Shown here in pieces: positions 34,956-46,603 of a DNA stretch of 64,000 nt. The position numbers and the translations under genes are program-made. The notes under the pieces are model-generated. The model saw only the letters and a list, made by a program, of their open reading frames with translations. It was not told the DNA's origin and made no database searches. Within the stretch, counting starts at the first letter, position 1; every line of letters starts with the position of its first letter. The stretch covers positions 51,240,598 through 51,304,597 of the forward strand of contig NC_092043.1 in NCBI RefSeq assembly GCF_003086295.3. Reading direction: 5' to 3'. Source of the stretch: Arachis hypogaea (lineage: Eukaryota > Streptophyta > Magnoliopsida > Fabales > Fabaceae).

Positions 34956-36334
34956 TAATATCTAAGCACCCTGGTTTGTGTTTACTCATTTTCCCTAGCT
35001 AGTGACCCCACATCAAAGAATTATATGGTTCTCTATTCTAAAAAATGATACTATAAAGATGATCATTAATCACCCTCATAAATTGACTTGCAGCTTTGTA
35101 GTTACAACTTACACCAAATATCATAATGTCCTCCTGTTTACCGTGAGTTTGATTGCAAAGAAATTAATCAATCTCTATCCAACCCCTTTTTTTAGAATCA
35201 AATTTGGGTGAAAAAATTAATTGGGATTGCTGCAACAACATCTTCCATCAATCTGCTGGGTAAAACAATTCTTCAACCCTTTCAGCTACACAGTTCTCCA
35301 CCCGTGTTTGAATTTCACAGTGGAATAAATCAGTTGGCAATCTGGGGTTAAGCCGACTCAACCAATCAGAGCAAAGTATCATTAGTTTATCCCATCGTTT
35401 TGGGATTGCTAATGTTCTAACGTGCTAAACACAACGGATAAAAGGAGACCTAGGAATTTGGGAGAAAAACTACGGCTTCTTTTACTCTTCTCATGGACTG
35501 GTGGTAGGAAAAGTGTCTGTCATAAGGTGTTTTGTAATTAACAATGGACAGGTACGATAACATTGTAATTTCCATAGCAAGGTGTTGGATTCAGAGTTGT
35601 GTTAAGCACGAGAATGCAATATGTAAAATATTTAATGTAATTATAAGAATGACTAATAGGTAGAACTAACATTAATATAAACACATAATTTTTTAAAACC
35701 ATTAACTGCATAATGGCATAATGGCATTTGAAACACATTTATGAAACCATACTAACAACATATTGGAAAAAATGCATAACCTAATAATAAGGGTCTATCT
35801 TTAGCAAGGTTCTGAAAACCGGACCGGTTATCGGACCGTTTTGGTCACTGGTTCACTGGTTTACTGATTTAACCGGTTCAACTGTAGTCTAATCAAAAAA
35901 CCGTTTTATAATAAAATAATAAATAAATTATAAATAAAAGCCTAACACATACTTGTAGTCTAATACAAACTTAGTCATTCCACACATAAGAAAATCATCA
36001 CCATCTATAGCAAAATGCAATTCCAATCACTGAATACTATTCAATAGGTCAACACTATTCAAACAAAATGCAATTCTATTCATTTAATAAGTTAATACTG
36101 TACAATCTTACAACTGAGTAGCAAGACCTCTTCTACAATTAAGCTCAATCTAATCACTGAACCAAACCTTCTCAAAACATAACAATTATCAAAATTTATC
36201 ACAACTAAACTCATCTAACAAACAGCTCAAAACTCCAGGCCAACAACAAACACCAACTAACATAGACAACAAAGATCAAAGATATCATCAAATTGAAAAA
36301 TAAAATAAAGCAAAACAACGTTCATAAGAGTAAT

Positions 36335-36513
36335 GGATTTAAGGTGAATCGAAGAGCTTCATCTAATATGTCTTCTCCATGAATCCTAAGATGTGAGGCT
36401 TCATATAAGCTTAAGAGTCCCTCAACATTTGTGGCAAATTTTTCATTGAAATTAATAGCATAAAACAGCAAGTTAATACTATCATCCATAACGGAAACTA
36501 ATAAATCATTCAA
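36335..36513 (-). pseudogene. Terpene synthase (TPS) exon fragment inside E2
   Basis: The minus-strand frame contains [20 protein letters not shown] and DEALRFT. This is the conserved N-terminal alpha-domain block of plant sesquiterpene/monoterpene synthases (LLSLYEAS..[12 protein letters not shown]). Only about 35 residues match; the flanking residues do not. The catalytic DDxxD domain is absent. It is a captured exon piece inside a non-autonomous element, open in this copy and frameshifted in the paralogue. Confidence 0.75.
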
Positions 36514-36941
36514 AAAATTAAAAACAGCAGCAGCACCGCCAGAAAATTAATAGCAGCACAGAATTCAGCAACAAAAATTATCATTCAACAACAAACAGCA
36601 TTTGATTTGATTTCCATTTTAACATTCGGCAACAAACATAACAAAACAGTAACAAGTAATCCCTAATCACACTAAACCTGAAATCAATAAAGCTAACAGA
36701 GCATAATCCCTAATTACAAAACATCAACAAGTAATCCCTAATCCCTAATCCATTCTTAGCAGCAGCAAGAAATTTTCAACAAAAATTTTAGGAATTAAGA
36801 GCAGCAGCACAAAATCAATTATTTGATTTTCATTAATCCATTCACAATTTCACATTCAAAAATCAGCACACTAAGCATAGAAGGAAGAGAAGAACCGAAA
36901 AAGTGAAAGCAGTGCCACTAACCTTCGACGGAGACACGGAC

Positions 36942-37001
36942 GGCGAGCGACGAGACAACGGCGAGCGACGAGACAACGGCGAGCGACGAGACAACGGCGA
37001 G
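36942..37001. repeat. 18-bp tandem repeat, three units
   Basis: Three consecutive units of GCGACGAGACAACGGCGA in the GC-rich block of E2. The paralogue at about 54282-54320 has only two diverged units, so the repeat number changed after the duplication. Confidence 0.8.
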
Positions 37002-37693
37002 CTGCTCCAAGCCTCGAACAGAGAAGCCAGAGAGGACGGGGACAAGGGGAAGGAGGATGCCGAGCTACAAGAGAGGGCATGGGCAACAAAAGGGGACGCG
37101 GAGGCGCCGACAGCACGGACGGCGGTGGCACTGCAGCAGAACAGTTGCAGGGAGAACCTAGGGTTTTGGTTGGGTGATTTTGAACTTTGCTTGAGAGTTT
37201 AGAGGGATAGTTTCACGAACATGGGGGTGTGTTGGGGGAAGGGGGTGAGTGAGAGAGAAGCTGAACGTTGGTTTTTTTTCATATAAAAATAAAAACGGCA
37301 CGTTTAATAAGAACCGGCCGGTTACCGCTCCGGTCCAACCGGCCGGTTTCTAGCCGGTTCAATTATTTTTGAAAGAACGGTTATTTACAACGGTTCAGAC
37401 CTTTTTTTGCTGGTTCACGGTTAGACTGACCGGTCTGGTTCGATTTTAAAAACATTGGTCTTTAATAAACTTAAATCTTTTGAGCTTTTCTAATATGCAC
37501 AAAAGATAAATTATAAATATACCTCACATGGAGATTTAATAGGCTCTGTTTTTGGTAAGCTCAAATCTTTTGAGCTTATCCAATATGCACAAAATATAAA
37601 TTATAAGTATGCCTCGTATGGAGATTTAATAATAATTATTATATTTTTATATTTACTACAAATATTTTTAAATTCAACTAATGAAACCTAAAC

Positions 37694-38902
37694 CAATGTT
37701 CTGAAAACTGATTCGAAATTGGCCTGTCGAACCGGTTAAACCGAAAATCACTGTCAAATACGGTTCGAGCATAAGACAAAACTGCCAAATTTGAAAACTG
37801 GAGTTGGCCCGCCAAACATGCTGGGAACCAGTCTGTTGAACCGAACCGTGATCCGGCCGGTTTTTGAAATTTGGCCAAAACGCTGTGTTTTGCATGTTGA
37901 AGGGGCCAAAGAGAACCTTAGTCACCCACAAAGGCATAGACCCACTCACCCTTCTCCTCTCTCGAGCCTCCACTCTCACCTCTCATGTCTCTAGTCTCGA
38001 CTCTAACTTTTCACTGACGGGCAGAAGCAACATTCACTTCGAGCTTCCGGCACAACTTTCGTGCAGCCACCGCCACCATCGCAACATCCGTTGAGACAAC
38101 GTCAGCCAGCTCTGTTCGCGCAGCCACAAACCATCACGAAGTCTACCTTATAAAATCGCAGCCACCACCATCGCCACTTTTCGTCATGCAGTGTCTTCCC
38201 GCTAGCGCCAGCTCTGTTCGATCTTTTCACCCCTTCAGCAACTGTCTTGCCTCTTGCCCGTCATTGTTTTCGCCCGCTTTGCATTTTTCCAGGTTTTCAG
38301 CTTCTAACCCTAGGTATAAATTTTATTTTTTGTAATAACAATTGTTGAAGCATGATTAATTGTTGAAGTTGATTGCTAGTTATTATAATCTTTTTCAGAC
38401 ACTGTTTGGAATGTTCTTCACCTCAAAAGTGATTAATTGTTGGTTCTAAACCTTGTTGTTAATTGCTTGAAGCATGATTAATTGTTGAAGCATTGATTAA
38501 TTGTTGGTTTTAAAGCCTAAACTTTGCTGTTGATAATTGATTAGTTTTTGCGTGCTAAACCTTGTCGTTGAGGCATCGATTAATTATTATATAATTGATT
38601 AATTATTGAATAATTGTTGAATAATTTTGAATAATTTGGATGTTGTTTGTTGAAATTATTGGGCTGAAGTGGGTTGCTGTGATAATGAAATTGGATTGTA
38701 TTATTATTGGATTGTTGGTAATTTTCAAGTATGGATGATAGTATTAACTAAGAACTACCTAGGCATGTGTTTATTTATATTTTATTTATTATTTTATTAT
38801 AAAACAGTTTTTTCAGTTCAACCACAGTTGAACCGATTGAACATAAACCAGTAAATCAGTAACTAGAACGGTTCGATGACCAGTTCAGTTTTCAGAACCT
38901 TA
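37694..38902. mobile_element. CCGG-rich hAT-like element E3 (copy 1)
   Basis: Ends AATGTTCTGAAAACTGA and, inverted, AAGGTTCTGAAAACTGA (one mismatch in 17). A GC-rich exon-like block at 37930-38290 ends near CTAACCCTAGGTAT. Flanks in this copy are degraded; in copy 2 they are TCCTAAAC and CCCTAAAG. No transposase. Confidence 0.7.
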
Positions 38903-38957
38903 TCATAAGGTTACCACACTCCAAATTTAGACCCCCAAACTCACCACCACGATAAAC

Positions 38958-40708
38958 CATTGTTCTAAATATCGAACCAAATTGACCGGTTCAATTGAGT
39001 TAATCGAAAACCGATCATCAAGTCAGTCCAGTTAAACTTATAAAATGTATGGTAAAAAATCGGTCACAGAACTGGTCGAACCAGTAATTAACCGATAAAC
39101 TGGCAGAACAGGCCGGTTTTTTAAAGAGTTTTGGGTTCGGAAAAAACCCCTAAACTTCATCGTTTTGTTTATAGAAAAAAACACACCTAAACTCCTAACT
39201 GTGTGTTTGGATTTCAGTTTACAAATGTGAGTTTGTATAAAATTGATTTAACAAAATTGATTTTGATGAAAAGTAAGTTTAGGTTGATGTGATTTATGTT
39301 TGGCAATATTTGTATCAAAATTAATTATAGTAAAATAAATATTGTTTAGATTATACTACTTAAAATTACTTTTAAATAAAAAATTACTAAAAAAACAACA
39401 ATTTAAATTATTTTTTATATACATGCAATAACAGAATCTAACAAAAATAATATTAAAAATATTTATTATATAAATAAATAAATACAATAAAAAAATAGGA
39501 AAGAGAGTACTATAAATTTTATAATGTTAAACAAAAAATATTCTATAATTGGGAGAAGAACCCTAGGCCCCAACTCGCATCCACCGCAGCCCGTAGCCGC
39601 CGCGGCGATCACTCTCTCTCTCTTTTCGCCGAGCTCGCTGTCTCTGTGTTCGCCGGACGCCGGTGTCGCCGTCACTCGCCTTTCTTCTCGTCGGAAACGT
39701 TGCTTCTCTTTGCCGTCTTCACCTCTCGAAGATCTGCTTGGAGCTGTTGGCGTCGCAGTCTCCGTCGTCGTGGTCAAGCCAGTCTCCTTCGAGCCCTCTC
39801 TGTCTCCTCCCTCTGTCCGATCTGAATTTCCTTCCTCCCTCGCGGTCACTTCCCTTCCTCCCTCGTTGTCGGTAAGAACTGTTGCTTCAATTTATGATGT
39901 TGCTAATTTTCTGAAATAATGGTTGATGGGTGATTTGAATGATTTTGTTGAATTTTTTTTGCTGAGTTAATTTTGTGGATGGGATTCTGAGTTGGGTTTG
40001 ATGGTTGATTTTAACGGTGGTTGTTAATTTTGTTAATTGTGTGTTCTGAGTTGGGGGTTGTTGGTGATGTGATTCTGAATTTACTTTGGATGCTGTGTAT
40101 GGATTCTTTGTTTGGTTTTTCTGTTTTTGGATTTTCTGACTTTGGATGCTGAGTTTTCTGATTTTGAATGTTGAGTTTTTATTGTTGAATATTTGATTAG
40201 AAGTATTTGTTGAAATTTTTTGTGATTCTGAATTCTTTGTTGCTGGTGGTTTGAATTTTTATGTAAGTTTGTTATTCTGAATTCTTTTTTGTGATTATTG
40301 AATTTGATCTTCTTGGTTCTAGTCTACAAAAGCAAGAAGTGTATGTTGTTGCCAAGAATATCATTAGAGGTAAAGGAATTGCTCTGAGATGATGAACTTG
40401 GATAGGAGGATTATGCAGCACCAGCATCAGTTTATTGTTGAGCAAGAGCCAAGAAGTCATAAGAGTGAAAGAGAATTTGAGAATAAAAAAGAAAATTGGT
40501 TTAATTATGATATGCATGTCATTTTTACACTGAAATGTAAAATATTTATACCAAGTTACTGCTTTAGTTTCTATAATATTTATATGTATATTAACTTTTA
40601 ATAATTTTATTGTATATTGAAGTAAAATGGTTCAACTACGGTTCGACTCCGGTTGAACCATTAAACTATTGAACCAGTCACTTGACCGATTCGGTTCTCG
40701 CAACCTTG
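38958..40708. mobile_element. CCGG-rich hAT-like element E4 (copy 1)
   Basis: Left CATTGTTCTAAATATCGAAC; right, inverted, CAAGGTTGCGAGAACCGAAT. It is flanked by CGATAAAC (38950-38957) and CGGTAAAC (40709-40716). The paralogous left flank at 56239-56246 is CGGTAAAC, so the original 8-bp duplication was perfect. A GC-rich leader-like exon with a GGTAAGA donor lies at 39540-39870. No transposase frame is seen. Confidence 0.8.
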
Positions 40709-41766
40709 CGGTAAACAAACTCTAAACTCACCCTAATTCCTAATTCCTTTCCCTGTTACCTCACCATCACCTACTCCACACTATCTGTCTCAGCCGTCGC
40801 CGTCCAGACCATCAATCGTCGTCGCCTTCGCCGTCTAATCCATCTCCCGGGGTCGTTCCCAGGCTCCCCCTCCCCGTCCATCCTCCACTTCCAGACTAAC
40901 AATGGAGCCTTGGCCTCAGGTATGAATTTGCTTCATTGATTTTATTTTTTTTTTGTTCCTTTTATGTTTTTGTTGTATGAATCTGTTTGAATTCATTCAG
41001 TTATTTTTTTCCTACTTATTTTTTCTTTAGGGTTTTCATATTCCTTCATTTCATTGATTTCATTCAATTACTTTTTTGTTCTGTTTATTTGTTCTGATTT
41101 GGGAGTTGTATGCTATATTCTTGTCGGAGGGGCAAAGTGACATGAAATAGAGATATAGAGGAAGCCCGAACCTTCAATTTCACATAGCAATATGCCGTGT
41201 GCAACGCTAACATAGTTATTTATGATTTGAAAGTAGTTTTCTATAGCTACTTATTGTGGTGATCCATGACATAAGAATGAAGTGCTGTGCTACAAGCATC
41301 TTGGTGTAGCTAAGATTCATGCCAATTTGTTAATTTTACGTAGCAATTGCAATTCTCCATTATTGTTCTGTTGGTATCTAACATAGTGAGACATGAGGTT
41401 TCATGGACTTTACAAAAAATGCTATGAGAATTGTGTAGTTCATGTATTTTGTATTTTGATCCCGTAATATTTAGATTCCTCAACTTATTACGAAGAGAGT
41501 GGTGGCGAGACTGAGTCCTTAATGGTGGATATCGATTCTGATGCTATAAAATGTTTTAAATGTTATTTTTTATTTTTTATACTACTTATTTTACTTTTTT
41601 TATTCCACACCATATTTCTACCTTTGTCTTGTTAAATTAATTCCGCAGTAGTGAAGATTTTGACCATGCAGAAAATTCATTTGCCAGTGACAATTAATTA
41701 AAGGGTTTACTTGTTATAGCTTTTGGCTTCAACCATTCATACTGTGGGATATTGTAATGTTTTCCA
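40709..41766. other. Segment between E4 and the RING fragment
   Basis: A CT-rich leader-like stretch ends ATGGAGCCTTGGCCTCAG at a GTATGA donor (about 40903-40920), resembling the first exon of a captured gene. At about 41475-41552 an open stretch DSSTYYEESGGETESLMVDI lies behind a TTTAG acceptor. Neither was identified. The rest is AT-rich intron-like sequence. All of it is absent from copy 2. Confidence 0.35.
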
Positions 41767-41767
41767 A

Positions 41768-41878
41768 ATGAGCGAGACAGAATTGTGCTGCATCTGCTTT
41801 GAGCAAGTTTGCACAATTGAAGTCCAACATTGTGGCCACCAAATGTGTGCACAATGCATACTAGCATGGAAAGAATGA
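41768..41878 (+). pseudogene. XBAT/XB3-type RING finger fragment
   Basis: A short plus-strand frame reads MSETELCCICFEQ, CTIEVQHCGHQMCAQC and ILAWKE then a stop. Cys and His spacing (C-x2-C, then C-x-H-x2-C-x2-C) and the wording match the RING domain of plant XBAT31/XB3-like ankyrin E3 ubiquitin ligases, but the final Cys pair is missing because of the stop at 41876. It is a host-gene fragment carried by composite copy 1 only. Confidence 0.7.
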
Positions 41879-42569
41879 TATACCGTATAATGTAATATAT
41901 GGGAAGTAAGCAAAGTTACTTGAGAATGAAGAAGCATCACCTGCATCGATGATTTTGGGCATGATCAAATCAAATGGATATTGTGTATAATTAAGTATTC
42001 AAGTGAAGTGAGAAATTCTTTTTTTCGGCAAGTAGCCAGAAAGTGTAAGATCACATGAAAATGTATTGTATTTGCTTCTTATTTGTTTCTGTGTATCAAA
42101 ATATTCAATAATATCACGTGGTAATTGTTTTCTTCAGCATATTTAAATGCTTTATTAGTGTCCTTGAATACAATTTGAGAGGAAAGCAGAAAAGGGGTTG
42201 GGTGTGATGTGATGAATAATAACTGTCAATATTGAATGATAAGATCAATAATAATTTTGGGTTGAATGCCAAGTGATACTGTTCCTATCAGACATCAATA
42301 ATCTCAAAAGTGTCACTGTAAAGGATAATGCCAAGTGACACTGTTCCCATCAGACATTAATATTTACGTTCTTGTTTTGATTTTTTTTTAAATAAAATAA
42401 AAATAAAAACTTTACTGAACCATTACATGAAATGAACATGTCTGACTCAGATTTCTTTCCCTAAAGCCATGAATAAAGAGCTAGAAAATTCAAAATATGA
42501 ATTGAGTTCAAAAGCATGTACATCAACTAAATAATCTGAAAACTTTTATTCAAATAGTATAAATTGCAG

Positions 42570-42876
42570 TAAGCAATTAACTGTCTCAACTGAACTCTAT
42601 TACAGAAATTGAATAAATCGTCAAGACTAGGGCCAGTAAATCCATCACAAGCACATTGTACTCTTCTTCTACGTCATACCATTTCACATTTGGGATCCCA
42701 GCTGTCAACAAACCAAAAATAGTTTAAGCTGAGTGATTAACATGAAGTCAATGAAAAGCAAAGAGCTCCAAAGAAAAAACAAAATTTCAGTATGATAGAA
42801 GATTATTTTCTCCTTGCAGTATTTTATACAGCTTTGATTCATAGAGCAATTGAGGGTGCTTGATTTTGACATTTTC
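42570..42876 (-). pseudogene. Casein kinase I fragment, two exons (copy 1)
   Basis: Minus-strand exon 42876-42813 encodes ENVKIKHPQLLYESKLYKIL and Q. After an intron with a GACAG acceptor, exon 42701-about 42570 encodes GIPNVKWYDVEEEYNVLVMD and LL. These are consecutive segments of the plant CK1 N-lobe up to the hinge. One base is missing in the following LGPSL block, shifting the frame. Catalytic HRD and DFG segments are absent. Repeated at 57905-58210. Confidence 0.85.
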
Positions 42877-43261
42877 CTGGATAAGAAAGAAAACCAAGAC
42901 AATAGCAAGCTCGGTCAGACATACATGACTTGTCCTTCAATAATTTAATTTTGCAACTAAAATATGCAGAAATCTTAAATTGCCATGCACTACAGCACCC
43001 CATAGCTCTAATATATCCCTCTTAAAAAAGATTAGTTCAGCATATTCATTCTTTGGAAAGTCACTAAAACATTACAATGCTCCTAATTTCATCATAATCA
43101 AGAACATTAATAAGCAGTCAAGCTGTTTGAAGGAAAATTACACATTCTTACATGCATGCATGGGTGCATATCCGTCAATAATTAAATATCACATAACAAA
43201 CAAAAATTAAGCAGTCGTAAATGCCGAAGAAGTGAGTGCAACCGAACTCAATTGTGCGCTA

Positions 43262-44400
43262 AATAGAAAATACCAAGAAATTATATATACCGCCCATATC
43301 ATGATGCATACGGAATTGATTTTGCTTCTTTTTGAAACAAATTAAAACAGGAACATTTCTCACAAGTTGTGAATTGGATCAGCTTTTCAATTAAAGAACC
43401 AATGAGAGTGAATGAGATATATAAGGGAGCGGTTTTTCGTTCTCCAAATGTTAGTTTCACTACATCATCCATTTGCTGCGCTGCCCTGTCTCATGTTATC
43501 CTTTTTCATTTGATTTTAAATGTTTATAAGTAGAGAATAGGAATTCGTTTGAATTAGGATAAGTTTCTACGCATACTTATCTTATTGCTTTATTTAATTA
43601 TTAATATTTAGGCGGTTTCTCCAGCCAATAAATAAAAAAAACTGATAAATATTAAATACAAAGGTTCATATTATATTACCATATGTAATGTTTTTTTAGG
43701 TGTCTAAATGAAAGAAAAGAAAAAGAAAAAGAAAAACAGAGCATATCTAAGCAAATGAAATGATGGACTTCATTTTAAAGTTGGAGTCATTCTTTACTTT
43801 CTTCTAGATTCATGATAGCATTTTTTGTCATAAGATTAGCAGCTTGATTGCCGTTCTTTGGATCATGAATAAGATTATCATTTTTCTTTCTATGCATTAT
43901 GAAGGAAATGTCCACACAATTAACCTCACACAAAAACATTCCAAAAGTCACACTTTTAAACTAGGATTAAACCCGTATAAATAGCATGAAGCTCAGCATG
44001 AAAAACATTAACATTTTCTGACTTTTTAGAGCAACCTTTTACTTACAAACCATCAGAGTCGCGAATAAATAGGCCAAAACCAGTGGTATCCTTAGGAGGG
44101 CTCAGACCAGCATAATAAAGTAGAGGGATGAAGGAGATAAAGACAGGTGCATAATAAAAATGACATGCAGCACTCTTGTTTAACTCCTAATCATGCTAAT
44201 CACTCTTCCCACATTCCACCCATCATCAAGATTAAATTATCATTATTTCTATCTTTCCAAATCCACCATATGACCCAATAGAACAAAGAATAACTCCTAC
44301 AATTATGATCTCTTCTAAGCCTAACCTTTAAGTTTGGACAAATTTATTTTTTTTTGGTCAAAAGTTTGGACAAATTGAAAATGAACCCAAAGTAATCCTG
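43262..44400 (-). pseudogene. LINE 3' fragment with RNase H remnant (copy B)
   Basis: Matches copies A (25832-26965) and C (58590-59785). The minus-strand RNase H words HAELHAIYTGL lie near 43990-44020. A short block containing GATCAAGAAGATATTAATTT is deleted relative to A and C. Confidence 0.65.
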
Positions 44401-44833
44401 GACAGAAAGGGTTTATTTTAGTATTCTGGACAGAAAGATAGATTTAGTTTTGAGCCCATGTTTTCTTTATGAGGGAGCAAACCTACTAGTAACTTTTAGC
44501 CCAAACCGGCTGCAAAGGGATAGGTCAGGCTATAGGCAATTCATATATGAACAAATTATAGAGATTAATTCCCCGAGTAAAAACCACAGTGCAACGAGAA
44601 TCCTAATATTTGGTAAGAAAACAAAACAATTAAAAGTTTTATAGTGATCTCCACGACACCATCTGAACTTAAAAAAAGAATAGAGAAGATATATACACAC
44701 ACAAAACATATATTTATAAAAACAAATTAAGAGCTGCATATCCAACTTGTAATTATTTTAATATAACTGCAAAACAAATTTATTTATAAAAATATTAATA
44801 AAGTATATCTCTAATTAAGAGCTGTATATCCAA

Positions 44834-44835
<2 letters not shown>

Positions 44836-44873
<38 letters not shown>

Positions 44874-46603
44874 TTTTCTGGTATTTTCCTCCAAAGGATT
44901 CATTCGTGCAGCAATTTCTAATGGCAGCTCCAAACCTTGCAATTGAATTAGATATTTCAGAGCATTGTCCATTGCCTGGCTCTTTATGTTTTCTGATGCT
45001 AGTTCATCTTTCAATACCTTCCTTTTCAATTTCTCGGACACCATCTCTGTAGTTCAAGCAGCACCCGGCGGATGCAAATTCAAATCGAAGAGGTGAATAG
45101 GATCTCTCTCGCCTGGCGGATGCAAATTCAGATCCAAGAGATGAATAGGAGTCAGTCCGAAACTAACGTTAGGTTCTTTCCCAAGAGTTTGGACAAGCGA
45201 ATCATTTTGAGATTCATCATCACATTGCTCAATTACCACAATTTTTTCCTACCGACATAAATAAGCAAACATAAGCCATTACGGGATATAGCATAATCGA
45301 ATAGACTTTCAACACAATTTATAATTAAAATTTAAAACCAGCAGGAAACAACATAAAAAATCTATACATGACTTACAACAATAGTCCGAGCTTCTTCGTG
45401 GATATGAGTGTCATCGCTTTGTTTGAGTTGCATCTGTGACAATATATTTTAATGCCATTAACATACTCTACTCAAATAAAAAAATGGAGATAAAGAGATA
45501 GTTCAAAAAGTGAATTCAAATTTAATTTACCCCTTCTTTTTGTCTTGCCATGGATAATTGTTTTGCTCGAGTCATGGCGTTTTTTCTACATTTCTCCTAT
45601 TATGGCATAAAAAATAAGAGTGATTAGACATCATTTTTGTCCAACTCAAGTGCAACATAAATAGAATTATTTGGATAAGAATTCAAAATAGAAAACCTGT
45701 GTGTCTGGTTTATTGCGATATGCAAGGAACAATTTCCAATGCTCTTTATCAATTCTTGACGGACATCTCTCAATGTTTTGTTCAAGCGTATTTGTTGAAT
45801 TGTAATACTTATGATACAACTTTCTCCTTGTATTCCGCCAACAGCTTCCTATTCTTTTTAAAATTGTCCTCTTAATATTTCCTCTACTATCTTCATCAAA
45901 TTGAAAATTTTCCTATAGTGATAAATCCAAATTGTTAGTAATTTTTAAATGAAATTGATTTAATTCAACAATACTATAAATTTTTACCTTAACCAAATCG
46001 TTATAAACCTTGTCTTTGGTAATAATCTTTCTCCAACTTTCCTCATAAATAGGAAATTTATCATAATCAGCCCCTAGCAACCCAAGAAAGCTACTCAATA
46101 TACCGGCTTCATCTCCAATTGGTTGGAGTTCTCTGTTAAATTTGAGAACGATTTTTCTACCATTAAGCTGCTTCATAGCTTTCCTTGCACTTAAACGAGC
46201 TTGTTTGATTGTGCCATCGGAATCTATACAAAATATAAACTTATATTTGTAAGTGTAACCATTGTGCCAATAGACGAGAAAAATAAAAAAAATAATCTAA
46301 ATCACTTTGAATATAAAAGATTTAAGATTTGTTACCTATAATATTAACATTCCAAAAATTTGTTTTCTTGGGTCCTTTGCGCAAAAGTCCTTTGCACATA
46401 CGAGTTTCAGGTACAACAAAGTTGTCTGGCTCCGAGTTTTGAATACCATTTGTGGAGAAATGTGGAGCAAGCATTAGTTCGCTATGGGGTGGATAGAATG
46501 GACTAAAAGATGTAGCTGCGGGAACGCCACCACTGGAAAAGGGAATAAGATAGTCATCGTGATGGGATGATGAAGCCGCAGGAGCTTTCATTTGAGGCTG
46601 CAT
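44836..46603 (-). CDS. Ptta/En-Spm-type plant transposase (Transposase_24), multi-exon, frameshifted last exon
   Basis: Minus-strand exons 46603-46336, 46223-45988, 45912-45697, 45596-45531, 45433-45377 and 45248-about 44836 have canonical GT-AG borders. The first five join in one frame. Features: a Pro/Ser-rich N-terminus; the RLSARKAMKQLNGRKIVLKF block; ESWRKI; then CWRNTRRKLYHKYY, DKEHWKLFLAYRNKP and SMARQKEG with HIHEEAR, the signature order of PF03004 transposases. The HTGGSK motif expected before SMARQKEG is missing. The last exon has a duplicated (P/D)PIHL.DLNLHPPG unit, then a frameshift before a coiled-coil-like tail (EKLKRKVLKDELASENIK, IQLQGLELPLEIAARMNP). It could be a transposon gene that recently lost its end, or a domesticated gene. 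Confidence 0.7.
44837..44877. repeat. (AT)n plus poly-T tract
   Basis: Alternating AT of about 29 bases followed by about 12 T. It adjoins the 3' end of the transposase frame. Confidence 0.9.

Larger units (their letters stand above)
35805..37457. mobile_element. CCGG-rich hAT-like element E2 (copy 1)
   Basis: Left end CAAGGTTCTGAAAACCGGAC; right end, inverted, CAATGTTTTTAAAATCGAAC. Flanks ATCTTTAG and GTCTTTAA agree at 6 of 8 positions, as for an old hAT duplication. The inside is rich in AACCGGTT-type motifs near the ends and A-rich in the centre, and holds a terpene-synthase fragment (36342-36456) and a GC-rich block (36880-37150). It has no transposase, so it is non-autonomous. Confidence 0.7.
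34570..44400. repeat. Composite duplicated segment, copy 1
   Basis: It matches 50473-59785 in the same order and orientation with high identity. The match starts at ATATTTTAAATTTG.ATTAAA (34573 and 50473) and ends at TGGACAAATTGAAAATGAAC (about 44376 and 59750). Contents: an unrecognised split fragment, E2 with a terpene-synthase piece, E3, E4, an XBAT-type RING fragment, a CK1 fragment and a LINE 3' fragment. Relative to copy 2 it lacks the FQR-like insert, and it retains about 1.56 kb that copy 2 has lost. Confidence 0.9.
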
